A DNA stretch of 64,000 nucleotides from Streptomyces sp. NL15-2K (GCF_030551255.1 NZ_CP130630.1:8555001-8619000), one strand, 5' to 3'; positions 22,804 through 32,664 are shown, numbered from the stretch's first letter. Numbers and translations are program-made. Notes: generated by a model from the sequence alone, not told the origin.

Positions 22804-23640
22804 TCAACCGGTCGTACGGCGTGGGGTTCTGCGGGGTGGTGCGGTGCGTGGTGCCGGGCCCTTCTGGCAGTTCGGGCACCAGTACGTGGGGCGCTCGCGG
22901 GAGCCGTCGCCCTGGTCGGCCGCGCGGACGGGCGTGTGGCAGCGCAGGCAGGGGCGGGGAGCTCGGCCGTACACGAACAGGTCCTGGCCTCGGCGGCCCG
23001 TCGTACTGCGGATCGGGCGGTCGCGGTTGGTTTCCAGGAGCTTCTTGGCGAGCGTGGGCAGCTGTGCCGCGCGGTCGGTGGGGAGGGCGCCGACGGGCAG
23101 CCATGGGGTGGCGCCGAGGAGGAAGCAGAGCTCGCTCTTGTAGACATTGCCGATGCCGGCGAGGTTGCGCTGGTCGAGCAGGGCTTCGCCGAGGGAACGG
23201 GCGGGGTCGGCGAGAAGGTTGGTCAGGGCCCGCTCCGGGTCCCAGTCCGGGCCCAGGAGGTCGGGGCCGAGGTGGCCGATGACGCGGTGCTCGTCGGGGG
23301 TGCGCAGGAGTTCGAGTACGGGGAGGCGGTAGCCGACGGCCGTGCGGTCGGCGGTGCCCAGGATCGCGCGGATCTGGTGGGTGGGGCCGCCGGTCCAGCG
23401 CTGGTGGTTGGCGTACACCTTCCAGGAGCCGTCCATCCGCAGGTGCGAGTGGAGGGTCAGGCCGCCCTCGACGCGGGTGAGGAGGTGCTTGCCGCGCGGA
23501 ATCACGTCCAGGACCGTGCGGCCCGTGAGGTCGGCCGTGGCGTACCGGGGCACCCGGAGGTCGCTTCGGGTCAGCACCTTGCCCGCGAGGGCGCCGTGCA
23601 GGCGCCTCGCGGCCTGCCAGACCGTGTCTCCTTCGGGCAT
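22804..23640 (-). CDS. nei2: Nei2-type formamidopyrimidine/endonuclease VIII DNA glycosylase
   Basis: A 278-residue base-excision repair enzyme of the Fpg/Nei family. After Met removal, the catalytic proline and glutamate are present (MPEGDTV). A helix-two-turn-helix occurs in LLDQRNLAGIGNVYKSE, and a C-terminal zinc finger has CLRC and CPNC. Such enzymes excise oxidised pyrimidines and cleave the abasic site. The tail after the zinc finger is Arg/Thr/Pro-rich. The gene follows lhr by 44 bp; the lhr-nei pair is also adjacent in mycobacteria, suggesting a shared repair role. Confidence 0.92.
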   Translation of the reverse strand: MPEGDTVWQAARRLHGALAGKVLTRSDLRVPRYATADLTGRTVLDVIPRGKHLLTRVEGGLTLHSHLRMDGSWKVYANHQRWTGGPTHQIRAILGTADRTAVGYRLPVLELLRTPDEHRVIGHLGPDLLGPDWDPERALTNLLADPARSLGEALLDQRNLAGIGNVYKSELCFLLGATPWLPVGALPTDRAAQLPTLAKKLLETNRDRPIRSTTGRRGQDLFVYGRAPRPCLRCHTPVRAADQGDGSRERPTYWCPNCQKGPAPRTAPPRRTPRRTTG

Positions 23641-23684
23641 GGGTCAAGAGTGGCACGCGACGGGCGGGGGCGACGTCGGTGCGG

Positions 23685-26600
23685 TCACGCTCGTAGCCGC
23701 AGGCCGCGAGGTGTCGCGATGAAGCCCGCTCCTTCCAGGAGGGTGCCTATGGGGGAGGTGAGGGCCGAGGCGCCGTTGACGCGCTCCACCGTGACCGTGC
23801 CGAGGGAGCCGGCCTTGGCGGCCGCGGCCAGGGCTTCCGCCGCCGCTTGCAGGCGTGGGTCCTCGGTGGCCGTACCGTCCGGAGTGGAGGGCCAGGCCAG
23901 CAGGGTCTTGCCGCCGCGCTCCATGTAGAGCGTCAGCTCGCCGTCGACGAGAACCACCAGGGAACCGGCCTTGCGGCCCGGTTTGTGGCCGGCGCCGGTC
24001 GGGGGCTCCGGCCAGGGGAGGGCCGCCCCGTACGCGTTCGCGGGGTCGGCGGCGGCGAGGACGACGGCTCGGGAGTCGGGGGCGGGTCGGGTACGGCGGC
24101 CGGCGAAGGCGGAGCCGTACGCGGAACCGCCGGGGGCGGGCCCGGGGCCGGTCTGCTGGGGCTGGGCGAAGTCGCGGGGTGAGGTCCATTCGCTCCGCGT
24201 GGTGGGGGTGGGGAAGGGGTCCCAGTCGTCGCCGAAGCCGGGACCGGTCCCGGCGGGGTGGCCCTCGGACGGATCCGAACCGTCGCCTGCGAGGGCGTCG
24301 GGGGAGCCGATGCCGTACGGTCCCGCGGTCGTGGACGGGTCGACGTCGTTCGGTGGCCAGTCCGTGGAGGGGCCGAAGTCGTACGGCGACGAGGCCCCGG
24401 GTGGGCCGAAAGCGTCCGGTGCGCCGTCACTGTGGGGCGGGGCGGGCAGTGCTTCGCCCCGGTCGCGGGCGTTGGCCACCGCGCGGAGGCGGTCGACCGC
24501 GCCGTCCATCGCGAACTGGGCGGCGCCGAGGCCCTCGACCACATAGCCGCGTCGTGCCTGGCCGCTGTCCTCGAAGGCGGACAGCACGCGGTACGTCGCC
24601 GAGAAGCCGCCCTCGACGCCCTCCGCGGAGACGGCTCCCCGGGTCACCACGCCGTGCCGGTCGAGCAGGACGCGGGCCAGCGCGTGGGCGCGCACGGTGG
24701 GGTCCGCCTCCTGCTCCGGAAGCAGGGACCAGCGGCCGGCGACGGTCGGCGGGCCGGTGCGGGAGGCGGGGCGGGCGGCGGCCGTGAGGGAGCCGTAGCG
24801 CCCGCGCGGGATCGTTCGCTTGGCGCGGTGGGCGGTGGAGCCCACGGTGCGGCCCGAGCCGAGGAGGGAGCGCATGGGCGCGAGGGTGTCGTTCGTGAGC
24901 CGTCCGGACCAGGCCAGGTCCCAGACGGCGTCGGCCAGTTGGGGATCGGTGACGTCGGGGTGGGTGGTGGCGCGGACCTGGTCGCCGATCTGGCGGAAGA
25001 ACAGGCCGTAGCCCCCGGAGAGGACGTCCAGGACGGACTGGTGGAGCGCCGTCAGCTCGAGGGGGTGGGGAGGGGGCAGCAGCAGGGGGGCCGCGTCCGC
25101 CACGCACAGGGAGACCCAGCCGTCCTTGCCGGGGAGCGCCCCTGCGCCTGCCCAGACGATCTCGCCGGCCGCGGTGAGCTCGTCGAGCATCGCGGGGGTG
25201 TAGTTCGCGACGCGGGACGGCAGGACGAGCTTCTCCAGGGCGGACGCGGGCACGGACGCGCCCTGCAACTGCTCGACCGCCCGCACCAGCCCGTCGATGC
25301 CGCGCAGTCCGTGCCCCTTGCCGATGTGCTGCCACTGAGGGAGGAACTGGGCGAGTGCGGGCGGTGGCACCGGTTCCAGTTCGTGCCGCAGGGCGGCGAG
25401 AGAGCGGCGACGAAGGCGGCGGAGGACGGCCGCGTCACACCACTCCTGGCCGATCCCGGCCGGGTGGAACTCGCCCTGTACGACCCTGCCCGTCGCCGCC
25501 AGCCGCTGGAGGGCGCCGTCGGTGACCGCCACGCCCAGGCCGAAGCGGGCGGCTGCCGTGGCCGACGTGAACGGGCCGTGAGTGCGGGCGTAGCGCGCGA
25601 GGAGGTCGCCGAGCGGGTCCTTGACGGGCTCCATGAAGGCCTCGGGGACGCCGACCGGCAGCGCCGTGCCGAGCGCGTCGCGCAGGCGGCCCGCGTCCTC
25701 GATCGCCGCCCAGTGGTCGGTGCCGGCGACGCGGACCCGGATCGCACGGCGGGCGGAGGCCAGCTCCTGGGCCCACTGCGGCTCGGCGCCCCGCTCGCCC
25801 AGCTCGGCGGCGGTGAGCGGGCCGAGCAGCCGCAGCAGGTCGGCGACGCCTTCGGCGTCCTTGACGCGGCGGTCCTCGGTGAGCCACTGGAGCTCCCGCT
25901 CCAGCTCGGTCAGTACCTCGGCGTCGAGCAGTTCGCGCAGCTCCGCCTGGCCGAGGAGCTCGGACAGCAGCCGCGAGTCCAGGGAGAGGGCGGCGGCGCG
26001 GCGCTCGGCGAGGGGTGAGTCTCCCTCGTACAGGAACTGGGCGACGTACCCGAAGAGGAGGGAGCGGGCGAAGGGGGAGGGCTCTGGGGTGGTGACCTCG
26101 ACGAGGCGCACCTTGCGGGACTCCAGGTCGCCCATCAGCTCGACCAGACCGGGCACGTCGAAGACGTCCTGGAGGCACTCGCGGACCGCCTCCAGGACGA
26201 TCGGGAACGAGCCGAACTCGCTGGCCACCTGGAGGAGTTGAGAGGCACGCTGACGCTGCTGCCACAGCGGGGTGCGCTTGCCGGGGTTGCGGCGCGGCAG
26301 CAGCAGCGCGCGGGCGGCGCACTCGCGGAAGCGGGACGCGAAGAGGGCCGAGCTGCCGACCTGGTCGGTGACGACCTGGTCGACCTCGCCCTTGTCGAAG
26401 ACGACGTCCGCCGCGCCGACGGGAGCCTGGTCCGCGTCGTACTCCGTGCCGAGCTTTGTCGGTTCCTGGTCCAGCAGGTCCAGGCCCATCAGGTCGGCGT
26501 CGGGCAGCCGTAGGACGATGCCGTCGTCGGCGTGCATGACCTGGGCGTCCATGCCGTACCGCTCGGAGAGCTTGGCGCCGAGCGCCAGAGCCCAGGGGGC

Positions 26601-28700
26601 GTGCACCTGGGCGCCGAAGGGGGAGTGCACGACGACCCGCCAGTCGCCCAGTTCGTCGCGGAAGCGCTCCACGACGATCGTGCGGTCGTCCGGGACGTGG
26701 CCGCAGGCCTCGCGCTGCTCGTCGAGGTAGGACAGGACATTGTCCGCGGCCCAGGCGTCCAGGCCCGCGGCGAGGAGGCGGAGGCGGGCGTCCTCCTTGG
26801 TGAGGGATCCGACCTCGCGCAGGAACGCGCCCACCGCGCGGCCCAGTTCCAGCGGGCGGCCCAGTTGGTCGCCCTTCCAGAAGGGGAGCCTGCCCGGGAC
26901 GCCCGGGGCGGGGGAGACCAGGACGCGGTCGCGGGTGATGTCCTCGATGCGCCAGGAGCTGGTGCCGAGGGTGAAGACATCGCCGACTCGGGACTCGTAG
27001 ACCATCTCCTCGTCGAGTTCGCCTACCCGGCCGCCGCCCTTCTTGGGGTCGGAACCGGCGAGGAAGACCCCGAAGAGGCCACGGTCGGGGATCGTGCCGC
27101 CGGAGGTGACGGCGAGGCGCTGGGCGCCGGGGCGGCCGGTGATCGTGCCGGCGACCCGGTCCCAGACCACGCGCGGGCGTAGTTCCGCGAAGGCGTCGGA
27201 CGGGTAGCGGCCGGCGAGCATGTCGAGGACCGCCGTGAAGGCGGACTCGGGGAGCGAGGCGAAGGGGGCGGCTCGGCGGACCATGGCGAGCAGGTCGTCC
27301 AGCTGCCAGGTGTCCATCGCCGTCATGGCGACGACTTGCTGCGCCAGGACGTCCAGCGGGTTCGCGGGGACCTTCAAGGACTCGATGGCGCCGGTGCGCA
27401 TGCGCTCGGTGACGACTGCCGCCTGCACCAGGTCGCCGCGGTACTTCGGGAAGACCACGCCGGTGGAGACGGCTCCGACCTGGTGTCCCGCACGGCCGAC
27501 GCGTTGCAGGCCGGAGGCCACGGAGGGCGGGGATTCGACCTGGACCACGAGGTCCACGGCGCCCATGTCGATGCCGAGTTCGAGGCTGGAGGTGGCGACC
27601 ACGGCGGGGAGGCGGCCCGCCTTGAGGTCTTCTTCGACGAGGGCGCGCTGTTCCTTCGACACCGAGCCGTGGTGGGCGCGGGCGATGACCGGGGGTGCGC
27701 CCTGGGCCGCGCCGGAGCCGCCCATGAGTTCGGCGGGGGCGTGGTGTTCGTCCAGGGGCTCGCCGGTGGCCCGTTCGTACGCGATCTCGTTCAGGCGGTT
27801 GCAAAGGCGCTCCGCGAGGCGGCGGGAGTTGGCGAACACGATCGTCGAGCGGTGGGCCTGGACCAGGTCGGCGATCCGCTCCTCGACGTGCGGCCAGATC
27901 GACGGACGCTCCGCGCCGTCCGTGGCGTCGGCCACCGGGGAGCCGCCCAGTTCGCCCAGGTCCTCGACCGGGACGACGACGGAGAGGTCGAACTCCTTGC
28001 CGGACTTCGGCTGGACGACCTCCACCTTGCGGCGGGGGGAGAGGTAGCGGGCGACCTCGTCGACCGGGCGGACCGTGGCCGACAGGCCGATGCGGCGGGC
28101 CGGCTTGGGGAGGAGCTCGTCCAAGCGCTCCAGAGTGAGGGCGAGGTGGGCGCCGCGCTTGGTGCCGGCGACCGCGTGTACCTCGTCGAGGATCACTGTG
28201 TCGATGCCGGTCAGCGCGTCGCGTGTGGCCGACGTCAGCATCAGGAACAGGGACTCCGGGGTGGTGATCAGGATGTCCGGGGGGCGGGTGGCCAGGGCGC
28301 GGCGCTCTGCGGCGGGGGTGTCGCCGGAGCGGATGCCGACCTTGACCTCCGGTTCGGGCATGCCCAGGCGGACGGATTCCTGACGGATGCCGGTCAGGGG
28401 GCTGCGGAGGTTGCGCTCCACGTCTACGGCGAGGGCCTTGAGCGGGGAGACGTACAGGACGCGGCAGCGTTTCTTGGGGTCTGCGGGTGGGGGTGTCGAG
28501 GCGAGCTGGTCCAGGGCGGCGAGGAAGGCGGCGAGGGTCTTGCCGGAGCCGGTGGGGGCTACCACCAGGACGTCCGAGCCCTGCGCGATGGCCTGCCAGG
28601 CGCCTGCCTGGGCTGCGGTGGGCGCGGAGAAGGCCCCCGTGAACCAGCCGCGGGTCGCGGGGGAGAAGGCTGCGAGGGCTCGGTGTGTGGAGCTGGCCAT
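23685..28700 (-). CDS. lhr: Lhr: long DEAD/DEAH-box 3'-5' helicase
   Basis: A 1671-residue ATP-dependent helicase of the full-length bacterial Lhr type. The core has Walker A APTGSGKT near residue 55, the DEVH box near 170, SATVRP, and motif VI QRVGRAGHQ. The Lhr winged-helix/beta-barrel core and a long C-terminal domain follow. Mycobacterial Lhr loads on ssDNA and unwinds RNA:DNA hybrids and is DNA-damage induced. About 130 residues near the C-terminus (DNA 24,050-24,440) are a Pro/Gly/Ser/Asp-rich, low-complexity insertion that most likely forms a disordered loop. Start ATG 28700 is chosen because homology begins at once; ATG 28715 is possible. Confidence 0.94.
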   Translation of the reverse strand: MASSTHRALAAFSPATRGWFTGAFSAPTAAQAGAWQAIAQGSDVLVVAPTGSGKTLAAFLAALDQLASTPPPADPKKRCRVLYVSPLKALAVDVERNLRSPLTGIRQESVRLGMPEPEVKVGIRSGDTPAAERRALATRPPDILITTPESLFLMLTSATRDALTGIDTVILDEVHAVAGTKRGAHLALTLERLDELLPKPARRIGLSATVRPVDEVARYLSPRRKVEVVQPKSGKEFDLSVVVPVEDLGELGGSPVADATDGAERPSIWPHVEERIADLVQAHRSTIVFANSRRLAERLCNRLNEIAYERATGEPLDEHHAPAELMGGSGAAQGAPPVIARAHHGSVSKEQRALVEEDLKAGRLPAVVATSSLELGIDMGAVDLVVQVESPPSVASGLQRVGRAGHQVGAVSTGVVFPKYRGDLVQAAVVTERMRTGAIESLKVPANPLDVLAQQVVAMTAMDTWQLDDLLAMVRRAAPFASLPESAFTAVLDMLAGRYPSDAFAELRPRVVWDRVAGTITGRPGAQRLAVTSGGTIPDRGLFGVFLAGSDPKKGGGRVGELDEEMVYESRVGDVFTLGTSSWRIEDITRDRVLVSPAPGVPGRLPFWKGDQLGRPLELGRAVGAFLREVGSLTKEDARLRLLAAGLDAWAADNVLSYLDEQREACGHVPDDRTIVVERFRDELGDWRVVVHSPFGAQVHAPWALALGAKLSERYGMDAQVMHADDGIVLRLPDADLMGLDLLDQEPTKLGTEYDADQAPVGAADVVFDKGEVDQVVTDQVGSSALFASRFRECAARALLLPRRNPGKRTPLWQQRQRASQLLQVASEFGSFPIVLEAVRECLQDVFDVPGLVELMGDLESRKVRLVEVTTPEPSPFARSLLFGYVAQFLYEGDSPLAERRAAALSLDSRLLSELLGQAELRELLDAEVLTELERELQWLTEDRRVKDAEGVADLLRLLGPLTAAELGERGAEPQWAQELASARRAIRVRVAGTDHWAAIEDAGRLRDALGTALPVGVPEAFMEPVKDPLGDLLARYARTHGPFTSATAAARFGLGVAVTDGALQRLAATGRVVQGEFHPAGIGQEWCDAAVLRRLRRRSLAALRHELEPVPPPALAQFLPQWQHIGKGHGLRGIDGLVRAVEQLQGASVPASALEKLVLPSRVANYTPAMLDELTAAGEIVWAGAGALPGKDGWVSLCVADAAPLLLPPPHPLELTALHQSVLDVLSGGYGLFFRQIGDQVRATTHPDVTDPQLADAVWDLAWSGRLTNDTLAPMRSLLGSGRTVGSTAHRAKRTIPRGRYGSLTAAARPASRTGPPTVAGRWSLLPEQEADPTVRAHALARVLLDRHGVVTRGAVSAEGVEGGFSATYRVLSAFEDSGQARRGYVVEGLGAAQFAMDGAVDRLRAVANARDRGEALPAPPHSDGAPDAFGPPGASSPYDFGPSTDWPPNDVDPSTTAGPYGIGSPDALAGDGSDPSEGHPAGTGPGFGDDWDPFPTPTTRSEWTSPRDFAQPQQTGPGPAPGGSAYGSAFAGRRTRPAPDSRAVVLAAADPANAYGAALPWPEPPTGAGHKPGRKAGSLVVLVDGELTLYMERGGKTLLAWPSTPDGTATEDPRLQAAAEALAAAAKAGSLGTVTVERVNGASALTSPIGTLLEGAGFIATPRGLRLRA

Positions 28701-29335
28701 GCGTCCATCCTGCACCTCGGGACTGACAATGCGTCTGCCTCCGGCGGTGGGGCGGTGGGGCGGGGGCCCGTGGGTGCCTTCGGCGGTTGGCGCGGGGGTG
28801 CCGGTGGGCGTCTGCGGCGGTGGGGCGCGGGTGCGGTGGCGTCTGCGGCGGTTTGACCGGGGGAGGGGCCCTCCTGCGGCTGGGTGGGTGCGGGGCTCTC
28901 CGGCGGCTGGGTGGGTGCCTTCGGTGGTTTGGCCGGGTGCGGATGCCTGCGGATGCCTGCGGCGGCCTGTGCGGGTTCGGTGGGGGCGTGTGTAGCGCCT
29001 TGTGTTGCGGGGCGGGTCGGGGACGTGTCGGGGGGGTGTCCGTCCTCGGAACGGCGCGGAATCGGTTCGCTGGCGAGGTGCTCGTGTTGACGCGCCAACC
29101 GCTGCGGGCGGACACCCCCCGACACGTCCCCTTGCCGCCGTACGCGGCTGCGGGTCCGCGGGGGAGTGCCCGTCCTGCTGCTGCCCTCGCGGCGCCGGTC
29201 AGCCGGCTGTGGCTCCTCGTCAGGCATCTCGCGGCGCTGCTGCCCGTGACGCTGCTCACGGCCCAGCAGACCTTCGCCGGGGGGCGGGCGCCGGTGGCGT
29301 GGGCGGTACGCGGGTGAGTCCGGCGACGCGGTGTG
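28701..29335. other. Non-coding G-rich region upstream of lhr
   Basis: This 635-bp stretch has no credible gene. The + strand is open for long distances but encodes only Gly/Arg/Trp-rich low complexity with no ribosome site. Imperfect repeats of GGCTGGGTGGGTGC occur around 28,880-28,920, and a long inverted repeat lies at 29019-29131. The lhr promoter should lie near 28,701-28,800 on the minus strand. Confidence 0.6.
29019..29131. repeat. Long inverted repeat (23-24 bp arms)
   Basis: GGGGACGTGTCG followed by GGGGGGTGTCCG (29019-29042) is complementary to 29109-29131, differing only by one G in a homopolymer run. The spacer is about 66 bp, and imperfect complementarity extends about 10 bp beyond each arm. 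It could form a cruciform or RNA hairpin; the function is unknown. Confidence 0.8.
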
Positions 29336-30280
29336 TCAGGTCAGGGCGCGGCCGTGGGACCTCAGGGTGCGCAGTGCTTCGATCGTCACGATGGGGCGGG
29401 CCTCCAGAGCGGTGCCCGGAGCCCACTGGCGCCAGCGGATCGGCCAGCCCCCGTCGTCCTGCTGGTCGCCTGCGAGGAAGTCCAGGGAGCGGGTCATTTC
29501 GTCGTCCGTGAACCACGCGCGCGCGAGGGAGCCCGGCGTCTTCGCGTAGTCGTGCGGGAAGTGGTGCTCGCCGGGGGCGTAGCCCGGGGCCACCGGGTAC
29601 GCGTCGAGGCGGTCCGGGTCCAGGACCGCGAGCCGGTGCTCGCGTACCAGACGACCCAGGCGGTCGGCGGCCGCCTCCGCGCGGGGGCGGTCGGGAACGG
29701 AGTCCAGGAAGGCCACGGCGGCCTGGATCTCGTACGGGTGGGACTGTCGCAGGGACTCGACCGTGTGCCAGCAGAAGTCCGTGGCCCTGAACAGCCAGGC
29801 GTGCCACACCTCGTTGCGGTGCAGGAGACCGACCACCGGTCCCGTGGAGAGGAGTTCGCTCGGCGGGTCGTCCACGATCGGGATGAAGGGGGCCGCCGGG
29901 TAGCCGCGCTGGCTGGGATGGATCGCCGGGAGCGCGCCGTCCGGTGTGGAGACCGAGGTCAGATACCGGCATACGCGCTCCACGCGCTGTCCGCCGCAGC
30001 GTCCCACGGCGTCCAGCACCCGCAGTGCGTGACCGGTGTGCAGCGGCTGACTGACCGGGCCGCGCAGGTCGGGTTCCAGCGCGTGGCCGTATCCGCCGTC
30101 CTCGTTGCGATAGGCGTCCAGCGCCGTCTCCACGGGGTCGGGGCTTCCGCTCAGGAAGTGGTACGCGAAGAGGCGCTGCTCCAGCACCCGCGCGGTGAGC
30201 CAGACGAAGTGCTCGGCGCGCGCGAGCGGAGAGTGCGCCGGGGGCGTCGGGGGGAGTGGGGAAGCTCCTGTTTCGGCCAT
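29336..30280 (-). CDS. Prenyltransferase/squalene-oxidase-repeat-like protein
   Basis: A 314-residue soluble protein with alpha-alpha barrel features of the terpene-cyclase/prenyltransferase repeat superfamily: AYRNEDGGYGHALEPDLRGP, LRVLDAVG and the C-terminal DDGGWPIRW. No DxDD class II catalytic motif or DxxTA is seen, so cyclase activity is not implied. ATG 30280 lies 7 nt after TACGGT on the reverse strand, suggesting a leaderless start. It is divergent from the DUF3046 gene with only 80 bp between them. Function unknown. Confidence 0.75.
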   Translation of the reverse strand: MAETGASPLPPTPPAHSPLARAEHFVWLTARVLEQRLFAYHFLSGSPDPVETALDAYRNEDGGYGHALEPDLRGPVSQPLHTGHALRVLDAVGRCGGQRVERVCRYLTSVSTPDGALPAIHPSQRGYPAAPFIPIVDDPPSELLSTGPVVGLLHRNEVWHAWLFRATDFCWHTVESLRQSHPYEIQAAVAFLDSVPDRPRAEAAADRLGRLVREHRLAVLDPDRLDAYPVAPGYAPGEHHFPHDYAKTPGSLARAWFTDDEMTRSLDFLAGDQQDDGGWPIRWRQWAPGTALEARPIVTIEALRTLRSHGRALT

Positions 30281-30360
30281 GTGTCAGACCGTAGGACGGA
30301 AAGCGGTGTCGGCAAGCGGTCCCGGCTCAGGCCCACCCTCAGGGGCGGGATACTGGAGTC

Positions 30361-30555
30361 ATGCGGTTGACGGTCTTCTGGCAGCGAATGGCGGACCACT
30401 TCGGTCCAGGCTACGCCGACACCTTCGCGCGCGACCATGTGATGTCGGAGCTCGGCGGGCGCACGGTGCACGAGGCGCTGGACGTCGGCTGGGACGCGAA
30501 GGACGTGTGGCGTGTGGTCTGCACAGTCATGAACGTTCCGAGGGAAAAGCACTGA
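30361..30555 (+). CDS. DUF3046 family small protein
   Basis: A 64-residue protein that matches DUF3046, a family found near recA in actinobacteria (for example next to mycobacterial recA/recX). Conserved features visible are FWQRMADHFG, YADTFARDHVMSELGGRTV and ALDVGWDAKDVWRAVC-like residues. Its biochemical role is unknown. GATACT lies 6 nt before the ATG, consistent with a leaderless transcript. It precedes the AI-2E-type gene by 41 bp and may be co-transcribed. Confidence 0.9.
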   Translation: MRLTVFWQRMADHFGPGYADTFARDHVMSELGGRTVHEALDVGWDAKDVWRVVCTVMNVPREKH

Positions 30556-30596
30556 TCGGTCACGAAGATCGCAGGACCGCAGCCGATGTCGGCCAC

Positions 30597-31865
30597 ATGG
30601 GCGAAACTTGCACTGTGGCACCCACTGACGAGACCGGCCAGGCCGTCCAGCACGACTCCCCGTTCGGTACGACGCCGCCCACCCGGCCCCCGGCCGACGG
30701 CGCCGCGGGGCCGAACGCCCGCATGCCGCGCTGGCTGCCGCGCGCCATGGTGCTCGCGCTCGCCCTCATCGCCGTGTTCCAACTGGGCAGTTGGGCCTTC
30801 CATCAGCTCACCGGCCTGTTGATCAACATTCTCATCGCGTTCTTCCTGGCCCTGGCCATCGAGCCCGCGGTGAGCTGGATGGCCGCGCGTGGCATGCGCA
30901 GAGGCCTGGCCACCGCCATCGTCTTCCTCGGCGTGATCATCGTCGCGGCGGGCTTCGTCACGCTGCTCGGCTCCATGCTCGCGGGCCAGATCATCAAGAT
31001 CGTCGAGGACTTCCCGGCCTACCTCGACTCCGTCATCAACTGGATCAACACACACTTCAACACCGACCTGAAACGGGTGGACGTCCAAGAGGGCCTGCTC
31101 CGCTCCGACTGGCTGCGCAATTACGTGCAGAACAGCGCCACCGGCGTTCTGGACGTGTCCGCCCAGGTCCTCGGGGGGCTCTTCCAGCTGCTGACGATCG
31201 CCCTGTTCTCGTTCTACTTCGCCGCGGACGGCCCACGGCTGCGCCGCGCGCTCTGCTCCGTCCTGCCGCCCGCCAAGCAGGCCGAGGTGCTGCGCGCGTG
31301 GGAGATCGCCGTGAACAAGACCGGCGGCTACATCTACTCGCGCGGCCTGATGGCAGTCATCTCCGGAATAGCGCACTACATCCTGCTGGAGTTCCTGGAT
31401 GTGCCGTACGCGCCCGTGCTCGCCGTGTGGGTGGGGCTGGTCTCGCAGTTCATCCCCACCATCGGCACCTATCTCGCGGGCGCTCTGCCGATGTTGATCG
31501 CCTTCACGGTCGATCCCTGGTACGCGCTCTGGGTGCTGATCTTCGTCGTGGTCTACCAGCAGTTCGAGAACTACGTGCTGCAGCCCAAGCTGACCTCGAA
31601 GACCGTCGACATCCATCCCGCGGTCGCCTTCGGCTCGGTCATCGCCGGCACCGCCCTCCTCGGCGCCGTCGGAGCGCTGATCGCCATCCCGGCGGTGGCC
31701 ACGCTGCAGGCCTTCCTCGGGGCGTATGTGAAGCGGTATGCCGTCACGGACGACCCCCGGGTGCACGGACACCGGAGAGGGGCGGGACCCGGACTGCTCA
31801 CGCGCGCGCGTGAGCTGTGGGCGCGCCGGCCGGGGGCACAGGACTCCGCCGACGGCTCCTCCTGA
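30597..31865 (+). CDS. AI-2E family transporter-like membrane protein
   Basis: A 422-residue polytopic membrane protein of the AI-2E/PerM family. It has an about 40-residue polar N-terminus, two or three helices (about 43-125), a soluble loop with a hydrophobic hairpin, then the conserved C-terminal block (GLVSQFIPTIGTYLAGALPML, VYQQFENYVLQPKL, HPAVAFGSVIAG). Family members export small molecules or act as Na+/H+ antiporters; autoinducer transport should not be assumed. The start at 30597 has no clear ribosome site; ATG 30723 is a possible alternative. Confidence 0.85.
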   Translation: MGETCTVAPTDETGQAVQHDSPFGTTPPTRPPADGAAGPNARMPRWLPRAMVLALALIAVFQLGSWAFHQLTGLLINILIAFFLALAIEPAVSWMAARGMRRGLATAIVFLGVIIVAAGFVTLLGSMLAGQIIKIVEDFPAYLDSVINWINTHFNTDLKRVDVQEGLLRSDWLRNYVQNSATGVLDVSAQVLGGLFQLLTIALFSFYFAADGPRLRRALCSVLPPAKQAEVLRAWEIAVNKTGGYIYSRGLMAVISGIAHYILLEFLDVPYAPVLAVWVGLVSQFIPTIGTYLAGALPMLIAFTVDPWYALWVLIFVVVYQQFENYVLQPKLTSKTVDIHPAVAFGSVIAGTALLGAVGALIAIPAVATLQAFLGAYVKRYAVTDDPRVHGHRRGAGPGLLTRARELWARRPGAQDSADGSS

Positions 31866-32091
31866 GGGACCGGCTGCCGTCCAGCGGTTCGTGCGCCGGA
31901 TCGGCCGGCCCGCCGCCACGAGCGACACCACGGCATCCGGCGGCACGGTGGGGCGGCACGGTGGGACGGTCCGCGCCGGCGGAGGTCCGGCCGCCGATGA
32001 ACCGCCCATGATCCGGAACGTACGGGGAGTGTTGCTACCCGGCGCAGGTCGATCCGCACGAGGCGGGCCGCCGAGAGCCAGGGCTGATCTG

Positions 32092-32664
32092 TCAGCGCAG
32101 GTCGAGCCGCATCAGGACCCTGGGATGACCGGCCAGCACGGAGGTGGTGTCGGCGGCGTGGACGAACCCCGCGCGTTCGAAGTTCTTGCGGATCCCGGCG
32201 TACGCCATCGTCAGGTCGACCTTGGCGTCATCGTTGTCGAGGGGATACGCCTCGATCGCCGGTGCTCCGTGGGCGCGGGCGAACTCGACCGCGCCGGCGA
32301 TGAGGGCATGCGAGATTCCGTTCTTCCGGTGACCGGGGCGCACGCGGATGCACCACAGCGACCAGACCGGCAGGTCGTCGACGTGCGGGATCTTACGGTT
32401 GCGCGCGAAGGAGGTGTCCGAGCGCGGTGCCACGGCGGCCCAGCCGACCGGCTCGTCGCCGTCGTATGCGAGCACCCCCGGAGGGGGCTCCGCACGGCAC
32501 AGCTCGGCGACGTAGTCACCGCGGGCCGGCCCGCGAAGCTCGTTGTTGAGCTTGGACGGGATCCGGTAGCTCAGGCACCAGCAGACGTTGGCCCCCGGTG
32601 ACTTCGGGCCGAGCACGGCACGGACATCCTCGAAGACTGAAGCCGGGCGAACCTCGATGGCCAT
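32092..32664 (-). CDS. GNAT family N-acetyltransferase
   Basis: A 190-residue acetyl-CoA-dependent acyltransferase. The acetyl-CoA pyrophosphate loop appears as IRVRPGHRKNGISHALI (about 105-121). A cysteine-containing N-terminal GANVCWCLSYRI and the C-terminal FERAGF motif are typical of this GNAT subgroup. The substrate is unknown. It lies between the AI-2E gene (convergent, 226-bp gap) and recA (divergent). Confidence 0.82.
   Translation of the reverse strand: MAIEVRPASVFEDVRAVLGPKSPGANVCWCLSYRIPSKLNNELRGPARGDYVAELCRAEPPPGVLAYDGDEPVGWAAVAPRSDTSFARNRKIPHVDDLPVWSLWCIRVRPGHRKNGISHALIAGAVEFARAHGAPAIEAYPLDNDDAKVDLTMAYAGIRKNFERAGFVHAADTTSVLAGHPRVLMRLDLR

Noticed and set aside
28787..29317. A 176-codon plus-strand Gly-rich frame upstream of lhr
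   Set aside because: Low complexity, no ribosome site, and it crosses the long inverted repeat.
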